Shown here: in pieces, positions 29,972-38,252 of the stretch
How positions within the stretch are numbered: position 1 is the first letter of the stretch
Layout of the letters: the number at the start of each line of letters is the position of its first letter
NCBI RefSeq assembly: GCF_003579925.1
Contig: NZ_QUAL01000035.1
Location: forward strand, 4,505 to 43,164
Reading direction: 5' to 3'
DNA: 38,660 nucleotides
DNA from: Jiangella rhizosphaerae
Lineage (GTDB): Bacteria; Actinomycetota; Actinomycetes; Jiangellales; Jiangellaceae
Notes under the pieces: model-generated
Seen by the model: only the letters and a program-made list of their open reading frames with translations
The model's database searches: none
Told to the model about the DNA's origin: nothing
Position numbers and translations under genes: made by a program

Positions 29972-31330
29972 TCAGACGTTCGAGCCGGTCACGCGGCGGC
30001 GCGCCGCGAAGGCCGCACCGGCGCCACCCGCGGCCAGCAGCAGGGCCAGGCCGATCATGGTGGTGGTGCTGGAACCGGTGTCGGGCAGCTCCTCGCCGTC
30101 GCCGTCGTCGTCACCCGGGTCCTCGGTGGGCGTCGCGGTCGGCTCGGAGGTGGGCTCCTCGGTCGGCGTCGGGGTCGGCGTCTCCGTCGGCTCCTCGGCC
30201 TCGGTGACCGTGATGGTCACGGTGGCGGGGATACCGTCGGTGTTGCCGTCGTTGGCGACGTACAGGAAGCTGTCCTCGCCGGTGAAGCCCTCGGCCGGGG
30301 TGTAGATGACCGACGTGACGTTCTCCGGGTCCTCGGTGGTCAGCTCGCCGTTGCTGGCGTCGGTCACCTTGTAGCTGAGCTCGTCGTCGTCGGCGTCGGT
30401 GCCCTCGAACACGATCTCGACCGGCGTGCCCGCCGTGGTCTCGACCGCGATGTCGGTGACCTCGGCCGGAACGTTGCCAGCGGCGACGGCGGCGATGTTG
30501 TCAGAGAAGGCGCTCAGCTGGGTGTAGATGCCCGGGAAGCCCGCCTGGGCGCACCCGTTGCCCCAGCTCACCACGCCGACCTGGATGTACTCGCCGTCGG
30601 TGACTTCGGCGAGCAGCGGACCGCCGGAGTCACCCTGGCAGGAGTCGATGCCCTCGGCGCCGGCGCACAGCTCGGCGTCCGGGGTGAGGTTGTCGCCGTA
30701 GCCGGCGGCGCACTCCTCGTCGCTGACGAACGGGACCTGGACCTGCTGGAGCTCCTCGCTGCCGGCGTTGGCGCCCTCTTCGAGGTCACCCCAGCCGATG
30801 ACGGTGAACTCCTCGACCTCGTCGTAGCTCGTGTCGGACACGATCTCGACCGGCGTGGCGTCGGCGGGGTCGACCGGCTCGGCCAGCTTGACCAGGGCCC
30901 AGTCGTTCGGGATGCCGCTGATGTTGGCGGAGTAGACGTACTCGGCCTGGTACCAGTTCAGCTCGGACTGGTTGAGCGAGCCGAAGCCGACGGTGACGAC
31001 GTCGGTCGGGCCGCTGCCGCCGATCTCGGCGACACAGTGGGCGGCGGTCAGGACCCACTCCTCGTCGTACAGCGAGGCACCGCAGGAGCCGTACGTGCCG
31101 TTGCCGAAGTCGACGCGAAGCTGGCCGATGAACGGGTACTCACCCTCGGGGGCGTCCTCGCCACCGACGATGCGGGACTCGATGTCCGCCTTCTCGACGG
31201 AGATCTGGGCATCCACCGGGACTTCTTCGGCGGCTGCGGCGGTGCCGGCGGTGCTGACGACGGTGGCGCCCGTCAGTACAGCCGCCAGCAGCGCGCCCGC
31301 AATTCGGGCGCGCGCGCGGAAGGTAGTCAC
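29972..31330 (-). CDS. Cell-wall-anchored trypsin-like serine protease (S1 domain, LPXTG)
   Basis: A 452-residue secreted protease. A signal peptide (about 1-34, ending AAAAEE) precedes a short propeptide, and the mature end IVGG is at 54-57. Catalytic residues are H98 (TAAHC), D143 (PNDWALVKL) and S235 (GDSGGP). D229, six residues before the serine, gives trypsin-like Arg/Lys specificity. Residues about 285-375 look like a cadherin/Big-type beta domain (TPVEIVFEGTDADDDELSYKV). Then comes a Thr/Pro/Glu-rich stalk (TETPTPTPTEEP) and the sorting signal LPDTG (about 415) with a membrane helix and RRR tail. So a sortase should anchor it to the wall. GTG 31330 has GGAG six bases upstream. Confidence 0.94.
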   Translation of the reverse strand: MTTFRARARIAGALLAAVLTGATVVSTAGTAAAAEEVPVDAQISVEKADIESRIVGGEDAPEGEYPFIGQLRVDFGNGTYGSCGASLYDEEWVLTAAHCVAEIGGSGPTDVVTVGFGSLNQSELNWYQAEYVYSANISGIPNDWALVKLAEPVDPADATPVEIVSDTSYDEVEEFTVIGWGDLEEGANAGSEELQQVQVPFVSDEECAAGYGDNLTPDAELCAGAEGIDSCQGDSGGPLLAEVTDGEYIQVGVVSWGNGCAQAGFPGIYTQLSAFSDNIAAVAAGNVPAEVTDIAVETTAGTPVEIVFEGTDADDDELSYKVTDASNGELTTEDPENVTSVIYTPAEGFTGEDSFLYVANDGNTDGIPATVTITVTEAEEPTETPTPTPTEEPTSEPTATPTEDPGDDDGDGEELPDTGSSTTTMIGLALLLAAGGAGAAFAARRRVTGSNV

Positions 31331-31621
31331 ACTGTCTCCAATTCACATGAATGTCAGTTCAGCATCGAGCCCCCCGCTACCACGCGTGCCCGTGGACGCA
31401 GGAGGGCCGAAATGCTGGGAATGCTACACGAGGCACCGATCCACGGGAACCAACGGGGCATGAATCGCGTCTAACGCGTTCTCGACCCCCCGCGAGCCCC
31501 TGCCGATCAGTGCCACGCAGGGCCGGTGCGCACCCCGTCGCTGCCCTATCCGTGCAGGTCAGTGGTGCGTTCCGGGCCGGACGGGTCGGTCTGCGGACTC
31601 GACCGGCAGGAGAAGGATGTC
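31331..31621. other. Intergenic region between divergent protease and valS genes
   Basis: No protein gene is supported in these 291 bases. The protease promoter must lie near 31331-31400, where the sequence is AT-richer, but I could not assign a clear -10/-35. A T-box leader was looked for upstream of valS and not found. Confidence 0.4.
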
Positions 31622-31714
31622 ATGAATTGCGGCCATGCCGGGCGTGTCGCGCCGAACCCGCGCGGAAAATCCCCGGATGGCACCCGCGTGCCGGGATTAG
31701 GCTCGGCGAGGTGA
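31622..31714 (+). CDS. Possible 30-residue upstream ORF coupled to valS
   Basis: Reads MNCGHAGRVAPNPRGKSPDG then ten more residues, with its TGA stop overlapping the valS GTG (GTGA). A good ribosome-binding site (AGGAG at 31608-31612, AAGGA at 31613-31617) precedes the ATG. Only two valines are present, so it is not a classic attenuator peptide. It could couple translation to valS. The alternative is that valS is leaderless from its own -10 and this ORF is chance. Confidence 0.35.
   Translation: MNCGHAGRVAPNPRGKSPDGTRVPGLGSAR
31698..31703 (+). promoter_or_regulatory. Putative -10 element directly upstream of valS
   Basis: TAGGCT is seven bases before GTG 31711, the spacing of a leaderless transcript. 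It competes with the upstream-ORF model for how valS is translated. Confidence 0.4.
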
Positions 31715-34269
31715 CGAACACCTCCCGCACCCTTCCCGCGATCCCCGACCGGCCCACCGTCGACGGGCTGGACGAGGTATGGGTGACACGCTGGGAGCGC
31801 GACGGCGTGTACCGGTTCGACCGCACGCGCCCGCGCGCGGAGGTGTACTCCATCGACACCCCGCCGCCGACCGTGAGCGGCTCGCTGCACGTCGGGCACG
31901 TCTTCTCCTACACGCACACCGACGTCGTGGCGCGGTACCAGCGCATGCGCGGCAAGGCCGTCTTCTACCCGATGGGCTGGGACGACAACGGCCTGCCCAC
32001 CGAGCGCCGGGTGCAGAACCACTTCGGCGTGCGCTGCGACCCGTCGCTGCCCTACGAGCCGGGCTTCGAACCGCCGGCCGGCGGCCGCTCGGCCAAGGAC
32101 CAGCTGCCGGTGTCGCGGCGCAACTTCATCGAGCTGTGCGAGCGGCTGACCACCGAGGACGAGCGTGCCTTCGAGGAGCTGTGGCGCCGGCTCGGCCTGT
32201 CGGTCGACTGGTCGCACGGCTACCAGACCATCGACGCGACCGCGCGGCGGGTGTCGCAGCGGGCGTTCCTGCGCAACCTCGCCCGCGGCGAGGCGTATCT
32301 GGCCGAGGCGCCCACGTTGTGGGACGTCACGTTCCGGACGGCGGTCGCCCAGGCCGAGCTGGAGGACCGCGAGCGCCCCGGCGCCTACCACGACCTGGTG
32401 TTCTCGCGGGTCGGCGGCGGCGAGCCGCTGCTCATCTCGACCACCCGGCCGGAGCTGCTGCCGGCCTGCGTCGCCGTCGTCGTCCATCCCGACGACGCGC
32501 GGTACGCGGGCATCGTCGGGTCCAGCGTCCGCACGCCGCTGTTCGGCGTGGACGTCCCCGTGGTCGCGCACCGTCTGGCCGACCCCGAGAAGGGCACCGG
32601 CGCGGCGATGATCTGCACGTTCGGCGACACCACCGACGTCACCTGGTGGCGTGAGCTGGCGCTGCCGACCCGCCCGGTGGTCGGCCGCGACGGCCGGCTA
32701 CTGCGCGACGTGCCGCCGTGGCTGGACGACGCCGCGGGGCGGGCGGCGTACGAACAGCTGGCCGGCGCGACGGTGCACACCGCGCGCCAGCGGGTGGCCG
32801 AGCTGCTGCGCTCGTCCGGCGGGCTGGTGGGCGAGCCGCGGCCGATCACCCACCCGGTCAAGTTCTACGAGAAGGGCGACCGGCCGCTCGAGATCGTCAC
32901 CACCCGGCAGTGGTACATCCGCAACGGCGGCCGCGACGAGGAGCTGCGGGCGGCGCTGCTCAAGCGTGGCCGCGAGCTGCGGTGGCACCCCGAGCACATG
33001 CGGGTGCGGTACGAGAACTGGGTCGGCGGGCTCAACGGCGACTGGCTGATCAGCCGGCAGCGGTTCTTCGGCGTGCCCATCCCGCTCTGGTACCCGCTGG
33101 ACGACTCCGGGGCGCCGGTGTACGACACCCCGATCGTCCCCGACGAGGCCGCGCTGCCGGTCGACCCGTCGTCCGACGCCCCGCCCGGGTACACCGAGGC
33201 GCAGCGCGGCGCGCCCGGCGGCTTCACCGGCGACCCCGACGTCATGGACACCTGGGCCACGTCGTCGCTGACGCCGCAGATCGCCGGCGGCTGGGGGAGC
33301 GACGACGACCTGTTCGCGCGGGTGTTCCCGATGGACCTGCGGCCGCAGGCACACGAGATCATCCGCACCTGGCTGTTCGCCAGCGTCGTCCGGGCGCACC
33401 TCGAGCAGGGCGTGCTGCCGTGGCGGCACGCGGCCATCTCCGGCTGGATCCTCGACCCCGACCGCAAGAAGATGTCGAAGTCCGCCGGCAACGTCGTCAC
33501 GCCGCTCGACCTGCTCGAGCAGTACGGGTCCGACGGCGTCCGCTACTGGGCCGCGAGCGGCCGGCCCGGGGCCGACACCGCGTTCGACCCCGGCCAGATG
33601 AAGATCGGCCGCCGGCTGGCGATGAAGGTCCTCAACGTCAGCCGGTTCGTCCTCGGGCTGGGACCGGTGGCCGACGACGCCGAGGTCACCGCGCCGCTCG
33701 ACCGCGCCGTCCTGGCCGCGCTCGACCTGACCGTCGCGGCCGCGACCCGCGCGCTGGACGACTACGACCACACGCGCGCGCTCGAGGTCACCGAGCGGTT
33801 CTTCTGGGACTTCTGCGACGACTACGTCGAGCTGGTGAAGGCCCGCGCCTACGGCGACGCCGGCGACGACGCGGGTGCGGCGTCGGCCCGTGCGGCGCTG
33901 CGGCGGGCGCTGTCAGTGCAGCTGCGGCTGTTCGCGCCGTTCCTGCCGTTCGTCACCGAGGAGGTCTGGTCCTGGTGGCGCGATGGTTCGGTGCACCTGG
34001 CGCCGTGGCCGGTGGCGGAGGGCGTCGACGCCGCCGAGGCGGAGCTGTTCACGACCGCGTCGGCGCTGATCGGGGCCGTGCGCAAGGCCAAGACCGAGGC
34101 GCAGCTGTCGCTGCGCACCGACGTGCCGCGGGCGGTCGCGCGGGTCCGGCCCGCCGACGCCGAGGCGGCCGCTGCGCTGCTCGACGACGTGCGGGCGGCC
34201 GGCCGGGTCGCCGTTCTCGACGTCCGGCCCGACCCGGGTGCCGACGTGGTCACCGTCACGCTCGGCTGA
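31711..34269 (+). CDS. valS: Valyl-tRNA synthetase of the archaeal/rickettsial type
   Basis: An 852-residue class I synthetase that charges tRNA-Val. The HIGH motif is HVGH (H60-H63) in PPTVSGSLHVGH, and KMSKS is at 587-591. The stretch YPMGWDDNGLPTERRVQNHF is the version found in archaeal and rickettsial ValRS; typical bacterial enzymes have GTDHAGIATQ there. The C-terminal coiled coil of the usual bacterial form is absent. The editing domain (TTRPELLPACVAVVVHPDD) is present. Whether this is the only ValRS or a second copy cannot be told from the window. GTG 31711 was chosen because its codon use and motifs begin there; the longer frame upstream is not ValRS-like. Confidence 0.93.
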   Translation: MTNTSRTLPAIPDRPTVDGLDEVWVTRWERDGVYRFDRTRPRAEVYSIDTPPPTVSGSLHVGHVFSYTHTDVVARYQRMRGKAVFYPMGWDDNGLPTERRVQNHFGVRCDPSLPYEPGFEPPAGGRSAKDQLPVSRRNFIELCERLTTEDERAFEELWRRLGLSVDWSHGYQTIDATARRVSQRAFLRNLARGEAYLAEAPTLWDVTFRTAVAQAELEDRERPGAYHDLVFSRVGGGEPLLISTTRPELLPACVAVVVHPDDARYAGIVGSSVRTPLFGVDVPVVAHRLADPEKGTGAAMICTFGDTTDVTWWRELALPTRPVVGRDGRLLRDVPPWLDDAAGRAAYEQLAGATVHTARQRVAELLRSSGGLVGEPRPITHPVKFYEKGDRPLEIVTTRQWYIRNGGRDEELRAALLKRGRELRWHPEHMRVRYENWVGGLNGDWLISRQRFFGVPIPLWYPLDDSGAPVYDTPIVPDEAALPVDPSSDAPPGYTEAQRGAPGGFTGDPDVMDTWATSSLTPQIAGGWGSDDDLFARVFPMDLRPQAHEIIRTWLFASVVRAHLEQGVLPWRHAAISGWILDPDRKKMSKSAGNVVTPLDLLEQYGSDGVRYWAASGRPGADTAFDPGQMKIGRRLAMKVLNVSRFVLGLGPVADDAEVTAPLDRAVLAALDLTVAAATRALDDYDHTRALEVTERFFWDFCDDYVELVKARAYGDAGDDAGAASARAALRRALSVQLRLFAPFLPFVTEEVWSWWRDGSVHLAPWPVAEGVDAAEAELFTTASALIGAVRKAKTEAQLSLRTDVPRAVARVRPADAEAAAALLDDVRAAGRVAVLDVRPDPGADVVTVTLG

Positions 34270-34307
34270 GCGCCCGCCCCCGCCCACGCCGTCCGCCCCG
34301 CCGGCCC

Positions 34308-34344
34308 GGGCGCGCCACCGTCCTGCATGGGCGTGGGCGCGCCC
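34308..34344 (+). terminator. Possible hairpin terminator after valS
   Basis: GGGCGCGCC (34308-34316) and GGCGCGCCC (34336-34344) are a perfect 9-bp inverted repeat with a 19-base loop, 38 bases after the valS stop. There is no T-tract. Confidence 0.4.
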
Positions 34345-34371
34345 CCACCGCAACGAGGTGTGGCGGGCGGA

Positions 34372-34388
34372 ATACCCCTAGGGGGTAT
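34372..34388. promoter_or_regulatory. CsoR-type copper operator upstream of the metal ATPase
   Basis: ATACCCCTAGGGGGTAT is a near-perfect palindrome of the kind bound by CsoR/RcnR repressors (ATAC and GTAT ends with a G/C-tract core). It overlaps a good -10, TATGCT at 34386-34391, so a bound repressor would block the promoter. No csoR gene is in the window, so the regulator would act from elsewhere. Confidence 0.75.
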
Positions 34389-34391
34389 GCT
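34386..34391 (+). promoter_or_regulatory. -10 element of the metal ATPase gene
   Basis: TATGCT overlaps the right half of the CsoR-like operator and lies 37 bases upstream of the ATG at 34428, leaving space for the GAGAGGTG ribosome-binding site. Confidence 0.5.
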
Positions 34392-34427
34392 GTTGGCATG
34401 GTCTGAACCGACGAGAGGTGAGTGGCC

Positions 34428-36557
34428 ATGGAGCAGCACGAGCACGCCGTCGCGACCGAGCACGGTGGCGCCCACGATCACGCCGGTCACCCGGGGATGC
34501 CCGCCGGGCACGACGAGCATGCCGGCCACGGCGCGGCGCACGCCGGCCACGGGACGTCCCACGCCGGGCATGACAAGCACGCCGGTCACGGCGACGGCAG
34601 CATGTTCCGCGACAAGTTCTGGGTGAGCCTGGTCCTGGCCATCCCGGTGGTCGGGTTCAGCGCGATGTTCGCCGACCTCATCGGCTACGAGGTGCCGAGC
34701 TGGGGGACGTGGATCCCGCCCGTGGTCGGCACGTTCCTGTTCTTCTACGGCGGCTGGCCGTTCCTCACCGGCGCCAAGGCGGAGCTGGCCGACCGGCTGC
34801 CCGGCATGATGACGCTGATCTCGCTGGCCATCACCGTGGCGTTCGTCGCCAGCGGGCTGACCTCGCTGGAGATCGGCGGCCTCGACCTGGACTTCTGGTG
34901 GGAGCTCGCGCTGCTGATCGTCGTCATGCTGCTCGGCCACTGGCTGGAGATGCGGGCGCTCGGTCAGGCGTCGGGTGCCTTGCAGGCGCTCGCCGAACTG
35001 CTGCCCGACACCGCCGAGCGGGTCGTCGCGGACGGGTCGGTCACCGAGGTGCCGCTGGCCGAACTGGCCGTCGGCGACGTCGTGCTGGTGCGCTCCGGCG
35101 GGCGGGTCCCTGCCGACGGGGTCGTCGCCGAGGGCACCGCGGAGGTCGACGAGTCCACCGTCACGGGCGAGTCGAAGACCGTCACGCGCGGGCCGGGCGA
35201 CCGCGTCGTCGCCGGCACCGTCGCCACCGACACCGCGATCCGCATCGAGGTCACCGCCGTCGGCGAGGACACCGCGCTGGCCGGCATCCAGCGGCTGGTG
35301 GCCGACGCGCAGGCGTCCAGCTCGCGCGCGCAAGCGCTGGCCGACCGCGCCGCCGCGTGGCTGTTCTGGTTCGCGCTCGGCGTCGGCGCGCTGACGTTCG
35401 TGGTGTGGGTGCTGCTCGGCGAGGCGTCGGCGGCGGTCGAGCGGACCGTGACGGTGCTGGTCATCGCCTGCCCCCACGCCCTCGGGCTGGCCATCCCGCT
35501 GGTGATCGCGATCTCGACGGCGATGTCCGCGCGGGCCGGCATCCTGGTCAAGGACCGGCTGGCGCTGGAGCGCATGCGGCAGGTCGGCGCCGTCCTGTTC
35601 GACAAGACCGGCACGCTGACGGTGGGCCGCCCGGCGGTCTCCGGCGTCGCGGTCGCGGACTCTGTGGCCGAGGACGAGCTGCTGGCGCTGGCCGCGGCGG
35701 CCGAGCGCGACTCCGAGCACCCGCTGGCCAGGGCGGTCGTGACGGCGGCGTCGGCGCGGGGCGAGGTGCCCGCGGCGTCGGAGTTCCGCTCGCTGACCGG
35801 TAAGGGCGTGCAGGCCGTCGTCGACGGTGCGCGGGTCGCGGTCGGCGGGCCCGGCCTGCTGCGCGACCTCGGCCTCGAGCCGCCGGCGGAGATCTCGGAG
35901 GCGGTCGGCGAGTGGGCCGGCGCCGGGTCGACGGTCCTCTACGTCGTCCGCGACGGTGCCGTGCTGGGCGCGCTGGCGCTGGCCGACGAGATCCGGCCGG
36001 AGTCGCGCGAGGCGGTCGCACTGCTGCGGGCCGAGAACGTGCACACCGTGATGATCACCGGCGACGCCCGCAACGTCGCCGAGTCGGTGGCCGCGAAGGT
36101 CGGCATCGACGAGGTCTTCGCCGAGGTGCTGCCGGAGGACAAGGACGCCGCGGTGACGTCGCTGCAGGAGCGCGGCCTGTCGGTCGCGATGGTCGGCGAC
36201 GGCGTCAACGACGCGCCCGCGCTGGCCCGCGCCGACGTCGGCGTCGCGATCGGCGCCGGCACCGACGTCGCGGTCGAGTCGGCCGGCGTCGTCCTGGCCT
36301 CCGACGACCCGCGCGGCGTCGTCTCGGCCCGGCGGCTGTCCACCGGCAGCTACCGCAAGATGGTGCAGAACCTGGTGTGGGCGACGGGGTACAACCTGCT
36401 GTCCGTGCCGCTCGCGGCCGGCGTGCTCGCGCCGATCGGGTTCGTCCTCCCGCCGGCGGCCGCCGCCGTCGCGATGACGGCGTCGACGGTCATCGTCGCG
36501 GCCAACGCCCAGCTGCTGCGCCGGCTCGACCTGCGCCCGGACCGCCTGTCGCGCTGA
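34428..36557 (+). CDS. CopB-type heavy-metal P-type ATPase (CPH motif, His-rich N-terminus)
   Basis: A 709-residue P1B ATPase that exports metal across the cytoplasmic membrane. The first 54 residues carry 15 His in HAGH-type repeats. Eight helices follow; the metal-site motif is VIACPHALGLAIP, the CPH form of the CopB (P1B-3) group, associated with Cu(II), Cu(I) or Ag. Catalytic motifs are TGES, DKTGT (phosphorylated Asp), SEHPLA and GDGVND. ATG 34428 is seven bases after AGGTG; GTG 34422 is an alternative. A CsoR-like operator overlaps its promoter. No metallochaperone gene adjoins it. It converges on the CGNR gene across a long palindrome. Confidence 0.94.
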   Translation: MEQHEHAVATEHGGAHDHAGHPGMPAGHDEHAGHGAAHAGHGTSHAGHDKHAGHGDGSMFRDKFWVSLVLAIPVVGFSAMFADLIGYEVPSWGTWIPPVVGTFLFFYGGWPFLTGAKAELADRLPGMMTLISLAITVAFVASGLTSLEIGGLDLDFWWELALLIVVMLLGHWLEMRALGQASGALQALAELLPDTAERVVADGSVTEVPLAELAVGDVVLVRSGGRVPADGVVAEGTAEVDESTVTGESKTVTRGPGDRVVAGTVATDTAIRIEVTAVGEDTALAGIQRLVADAQASSSRAQALADRAAAWLFWFALGVGALTFVVWVLLGEASAAVERTVTVLVIACPHALGLAIPLVIAISTAMSARAGILVKDRLALERMRQVGAVLFDKTGTLTVGRPAVSGVAVADSVAEDELLALAAAAERDSEHPLARAVVTAASARGEVPAASEFRSLTGKGVQAVVDGARVAVGGPGLLRDLGLEPPAEISEAVGEWAGAGSTVLYVVRDGAVLGALALADEIRPESREAVALLRAENVHTVMITGDARNVAESVAAKVGIDEVFAEVLPEDKDAAVTSLQERGLSVAMVGDGVNDAPALARADVGVAIGAGTDVAVESAGVVLASDDPRGVVSARRLSTGSYRKMVQNLVWATGYNLLSVPLAAGVLAPIGFVLPPAAAAVAMTASTVIVAANAQLLRRLDLRPDRLSR

Positions 36558-36559
36558 CA

Positions 36560-36617
36560 CCCATGATCATCAACCTTCTGGGCTGCTATCACGACACAGA
36601 AGGTTGATGATCATGGG
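36560..36617. terminator. Perfect 21-bp palindrome between convergent genes
   Basis: Arms 36560-36580 (beginning CCCATGATCATCAACC) and 36597-36617 pair perfectly around a 16-base loop. It begins three bases after the ATPase stop and contains the stop of the opposing CGNR gene in its right arm. It is much more AT-rich than the flanks and lacks T-tracts. A bidirectional terminator is the simplest reading; a dispersed palindromic element is the alternative. Confidence 0.6.
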
Positions 36618-37138
36618 GCGGGCGACGCGGGGCGGGCGCGATGGCGGCGGACGGCCTGGCGGTTGGCGCAGCGGGCCGAGCAGTAGCGCTGCCGACCGTT
36701 GCGGGTGACGTCGGCGAAGGCGAGCGAGCAGTCGTCGGCGGCGCAGCGGGCCAGCCGGTGCAGGCCGCGCTGGGTGAGGAACCACGCCAGCCCGAAGGCG
36801 GTGATCGCCGCGAACTGCCGCTCCGGCGGGACGTCGTCGGGGCGGAAGTGCACGTGCGGCGGGCCGTTGTGCAGGCTGATGCGCGGGTGCGACGTGCCGC
36901 GGGCGAGCAGCCGGTTCAGGGCCTCGATCCGCTCGGCGTCGCCCGGCGCGTCGACCACGCCGGCCAGCGCCGCCCGCCAGCGCCGCAGCCCGGCCGCGTC
37001 GTCGTCCGACGGCGGGCGCTCCAGCAGCAGGTCGTGCTCGGCGGCCAGCCGGGCGACATCGGCGGCGGAGTCGATGCGGGCATTCACCACCGCGGCGGCG
37101 AGCAGCGCGCCCTCGTCGCTGTAATGGTTGAAATGCAC
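36611..37138 (-). CDS. CGNR zinc-finger (ABATE domain) protein
   Basis: A roughly 175-residue putative transcription factor. The N-terminal ABATE-type region opens HFNHYSDEGALLAAAVVNARI, and the C-terminal zinc finger has CAADDCSLAFADVTRNGRQRYCSARCANRQAVRRHR (the CANR here stands for the family's CGNR). GTG 37138 was chosen since the family usually begins at this point and minus-strand TGTAAT (37145-37150) sits six bases upstream, giving a leaderless gene. ATG 37165 would add nine residues and overlap the divergent gene. Targets are unknown. Confidence 0.85.
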   Translation of the reverse strand: MHFNHYSDEGALLAAAVVNARIDSAADVARLAAEHDLLLERPPSDDDAAGLRRWRAALAGVVDAPGDAERIEALNRLLARGTSHPRISLHNGPPHVHFRPDDVPPERQFAAITAFGLAWFLTQRGLHRLARCAADDCSLAFADVTRNGRQRYCSARCANRQAVRRHRARPASPAP

Positions 37139-37144
37139 AATGCC

Positions 37145-37150
37145 ATTACA
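37145..37150 (-). promoter_or_regulatory. -10 element of a probable leaderless CGNR transcript
   Basis: Minus-strand TGTAAT lies six bases before GTG 37138. No ribosome-binding site is seen between them. Confidence 0.4.
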
Positions 37151-37163
37151 GCACGGTGGAGTC

Positions 37164-37319
37164 ATGAGCGAACGACTCCTCGAAGTGGTGCGGGCCTGCG
37201 GGCGATGCGGGGCCGCCGTGCGACCGGACCGCGTGACGTCCTGGCACCGCACCGGCGACGGCTTCGTGGGCTACGCCCGGTGCGCGTGCGGCGGCCTGGT
37301 CGTCGTCCGTCCCGGCTGA
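37164..37319 (+). CDS. Small zinc-ribbon-like protein divergent from CGNR
   Basis: A 51-residue protein MSERLLEVVRACGRCGAAVR... with CGRC and CAC-G knuckles, so it can form a four-Cys-type metal site (the second knuckle has C-x-C spacing). It has no membrane segment. The ATG at 37164 follows GGTGGAG closely. Its start lies 25 bases from the CGNR start, so the two share a control region. It resembles small conserved proteins of unknown role; function unassigned. Confidence 0.6.
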   Translation: MSERLLEVVRACGRCGAAVRPDRVTSWHRTGDGFVGYARCACGGLVVVRPG

Positions 37320-37328
37320 ACCGGCCGG

Positions 37329-38252
37329 TCAGAGCCGCAGCACGTCGACAGCGGCGCGGGCGGCGCGCCCGATGGCGCGGTCGGCCTCCGGCTGCGACCG
37401 GGCGGCGACGGTCGAGGCCGTGAGCGCGGCGACGGCGATGCGGTCGCCCGCCGACGTCGTCACCATGCCGGCCTCGTGCCGCAGGTTGAGGAACGTGCCG
37501 GTCTTGCTGGCGACGGTGACGGAGTCGCCGGCCAGCTCCGACGTCATCCGGTTGCGGTTGACCTGGTAGCCCAGCAGCTCGCGCAGCCGCGCCGTCGCGG
37601 CCGGCACGCTGACGTCGTCGGTCCAGATGCGCTCGACCAGCGACACCAGGCCGGCCGCGGTGCCGCTGGTGGCCGCCGCGACGTCCAGCGTCGGCAGCAC
37701 GTGCCCGCCGCCGTCGGTGGTGGCCCGCACCGCCAGCTCCAGCGCCAGCACCGGGTCGTCCGGCGCGACCGCCGCGGCGGCCTCGTAGAGCAGCCGCATG
37801 GGGTGCCGCACGACGATGCCCTCGCACCCCCAGCCCTGCAGTGTCGCCGTCACCCGCTCGGGCGGGACCAGCGCGAAGACGGCGTCCGCGGCGGCGTTGT
37901 CACTGACCGACAACATGAGCAGCAGCAGATCCTCCAGCGCGATGCGGCTCGGGTGCCGGAACAGCGCGGCGCCGGTCGGCCCGGGCGTGCTCTGCCCGGG
38001 CACGAGGTCGACGGGCTGGGCGGGGTCCAGCTCTCCGGCGGCGATGAGGTCGAGCACCACGAGGGCCAGCGGCAGCTTGCTCACCGACGCCAGTGCGTAC
38101 GGCACGTGCACGTCGAACCCGAGGTCCTCGCCGGTGTCGACATTGCGGGCGTACAGCGCGCCCCGCAGTCCCGTGCGGGCCCAGTCGGCGCGGATGTCGT
38201 GCGCCGTGCGCACCGCCTCGCCGGAGAACCCGAACGCGTCGGACGTCGTCAT
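37329..38252 (-). CDS. Class A beta-lactamase-like serine hydrolase without Glu166 motif
   Basis: A 307-residue protein with the three penicillin-binding motifs: S56-V-S-K59 (ALASVSKLP), SDN in LSVSDNAAAD, and KTG in VASKTGTFLN. The omega-loop E-x-x-L-N motif that deacylates beta-lactams in true class A enzymes is not seen, and there is no signal peptide. It is therefore more likely a cytosolic esterase- or peptidase-like relative; resistance should not be assumed. ATG 38252 overlaps the stop of the LysR-type gene (ATGA), so both are made from one message. Confidence 0.88.
   Translation of the reverse strand: MTTSDAFGFSGEAVRTAHDIRADWARTGLRGALYARNVDTGEDLGFDVHVPYALASVSKLPLALVVLDLIAAGELDPAQPVDLVPGQSTPGPTGAALFRHPSRIALEDLLLLMLSVSDNAAADAVFALVPPERVTATLQGWGCEGIVVRHPMRLLYEAAAAVAPDDPVLALELAVRATTDGGGHVLPTLDVAAATSGTAAGLVSLVERIWTDDVSVPAATARLRELLGYQVNRNRMTSELAGDSVTVASKTGTFLNLRHEAGMVTTSAGDRIAVAALTASTVAARSQPEADRAIGRAARAAVDVLRL

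Noticed and set aside
31670-31705. T-box-like TGGCACCCGCG upstream of valS
   Set aside because: It differs from the T-box consensus by an extra base, and no specifier stem or antiterminator could be drawn; actinobacterial T-boxes are mostly known on ileS.
37329-38252. Annotation as an antibiotic-resistance beta-lactamase
   Set aside because: The deacylating Glu motif and an export signal are missing, so only the fold-level call is supported.
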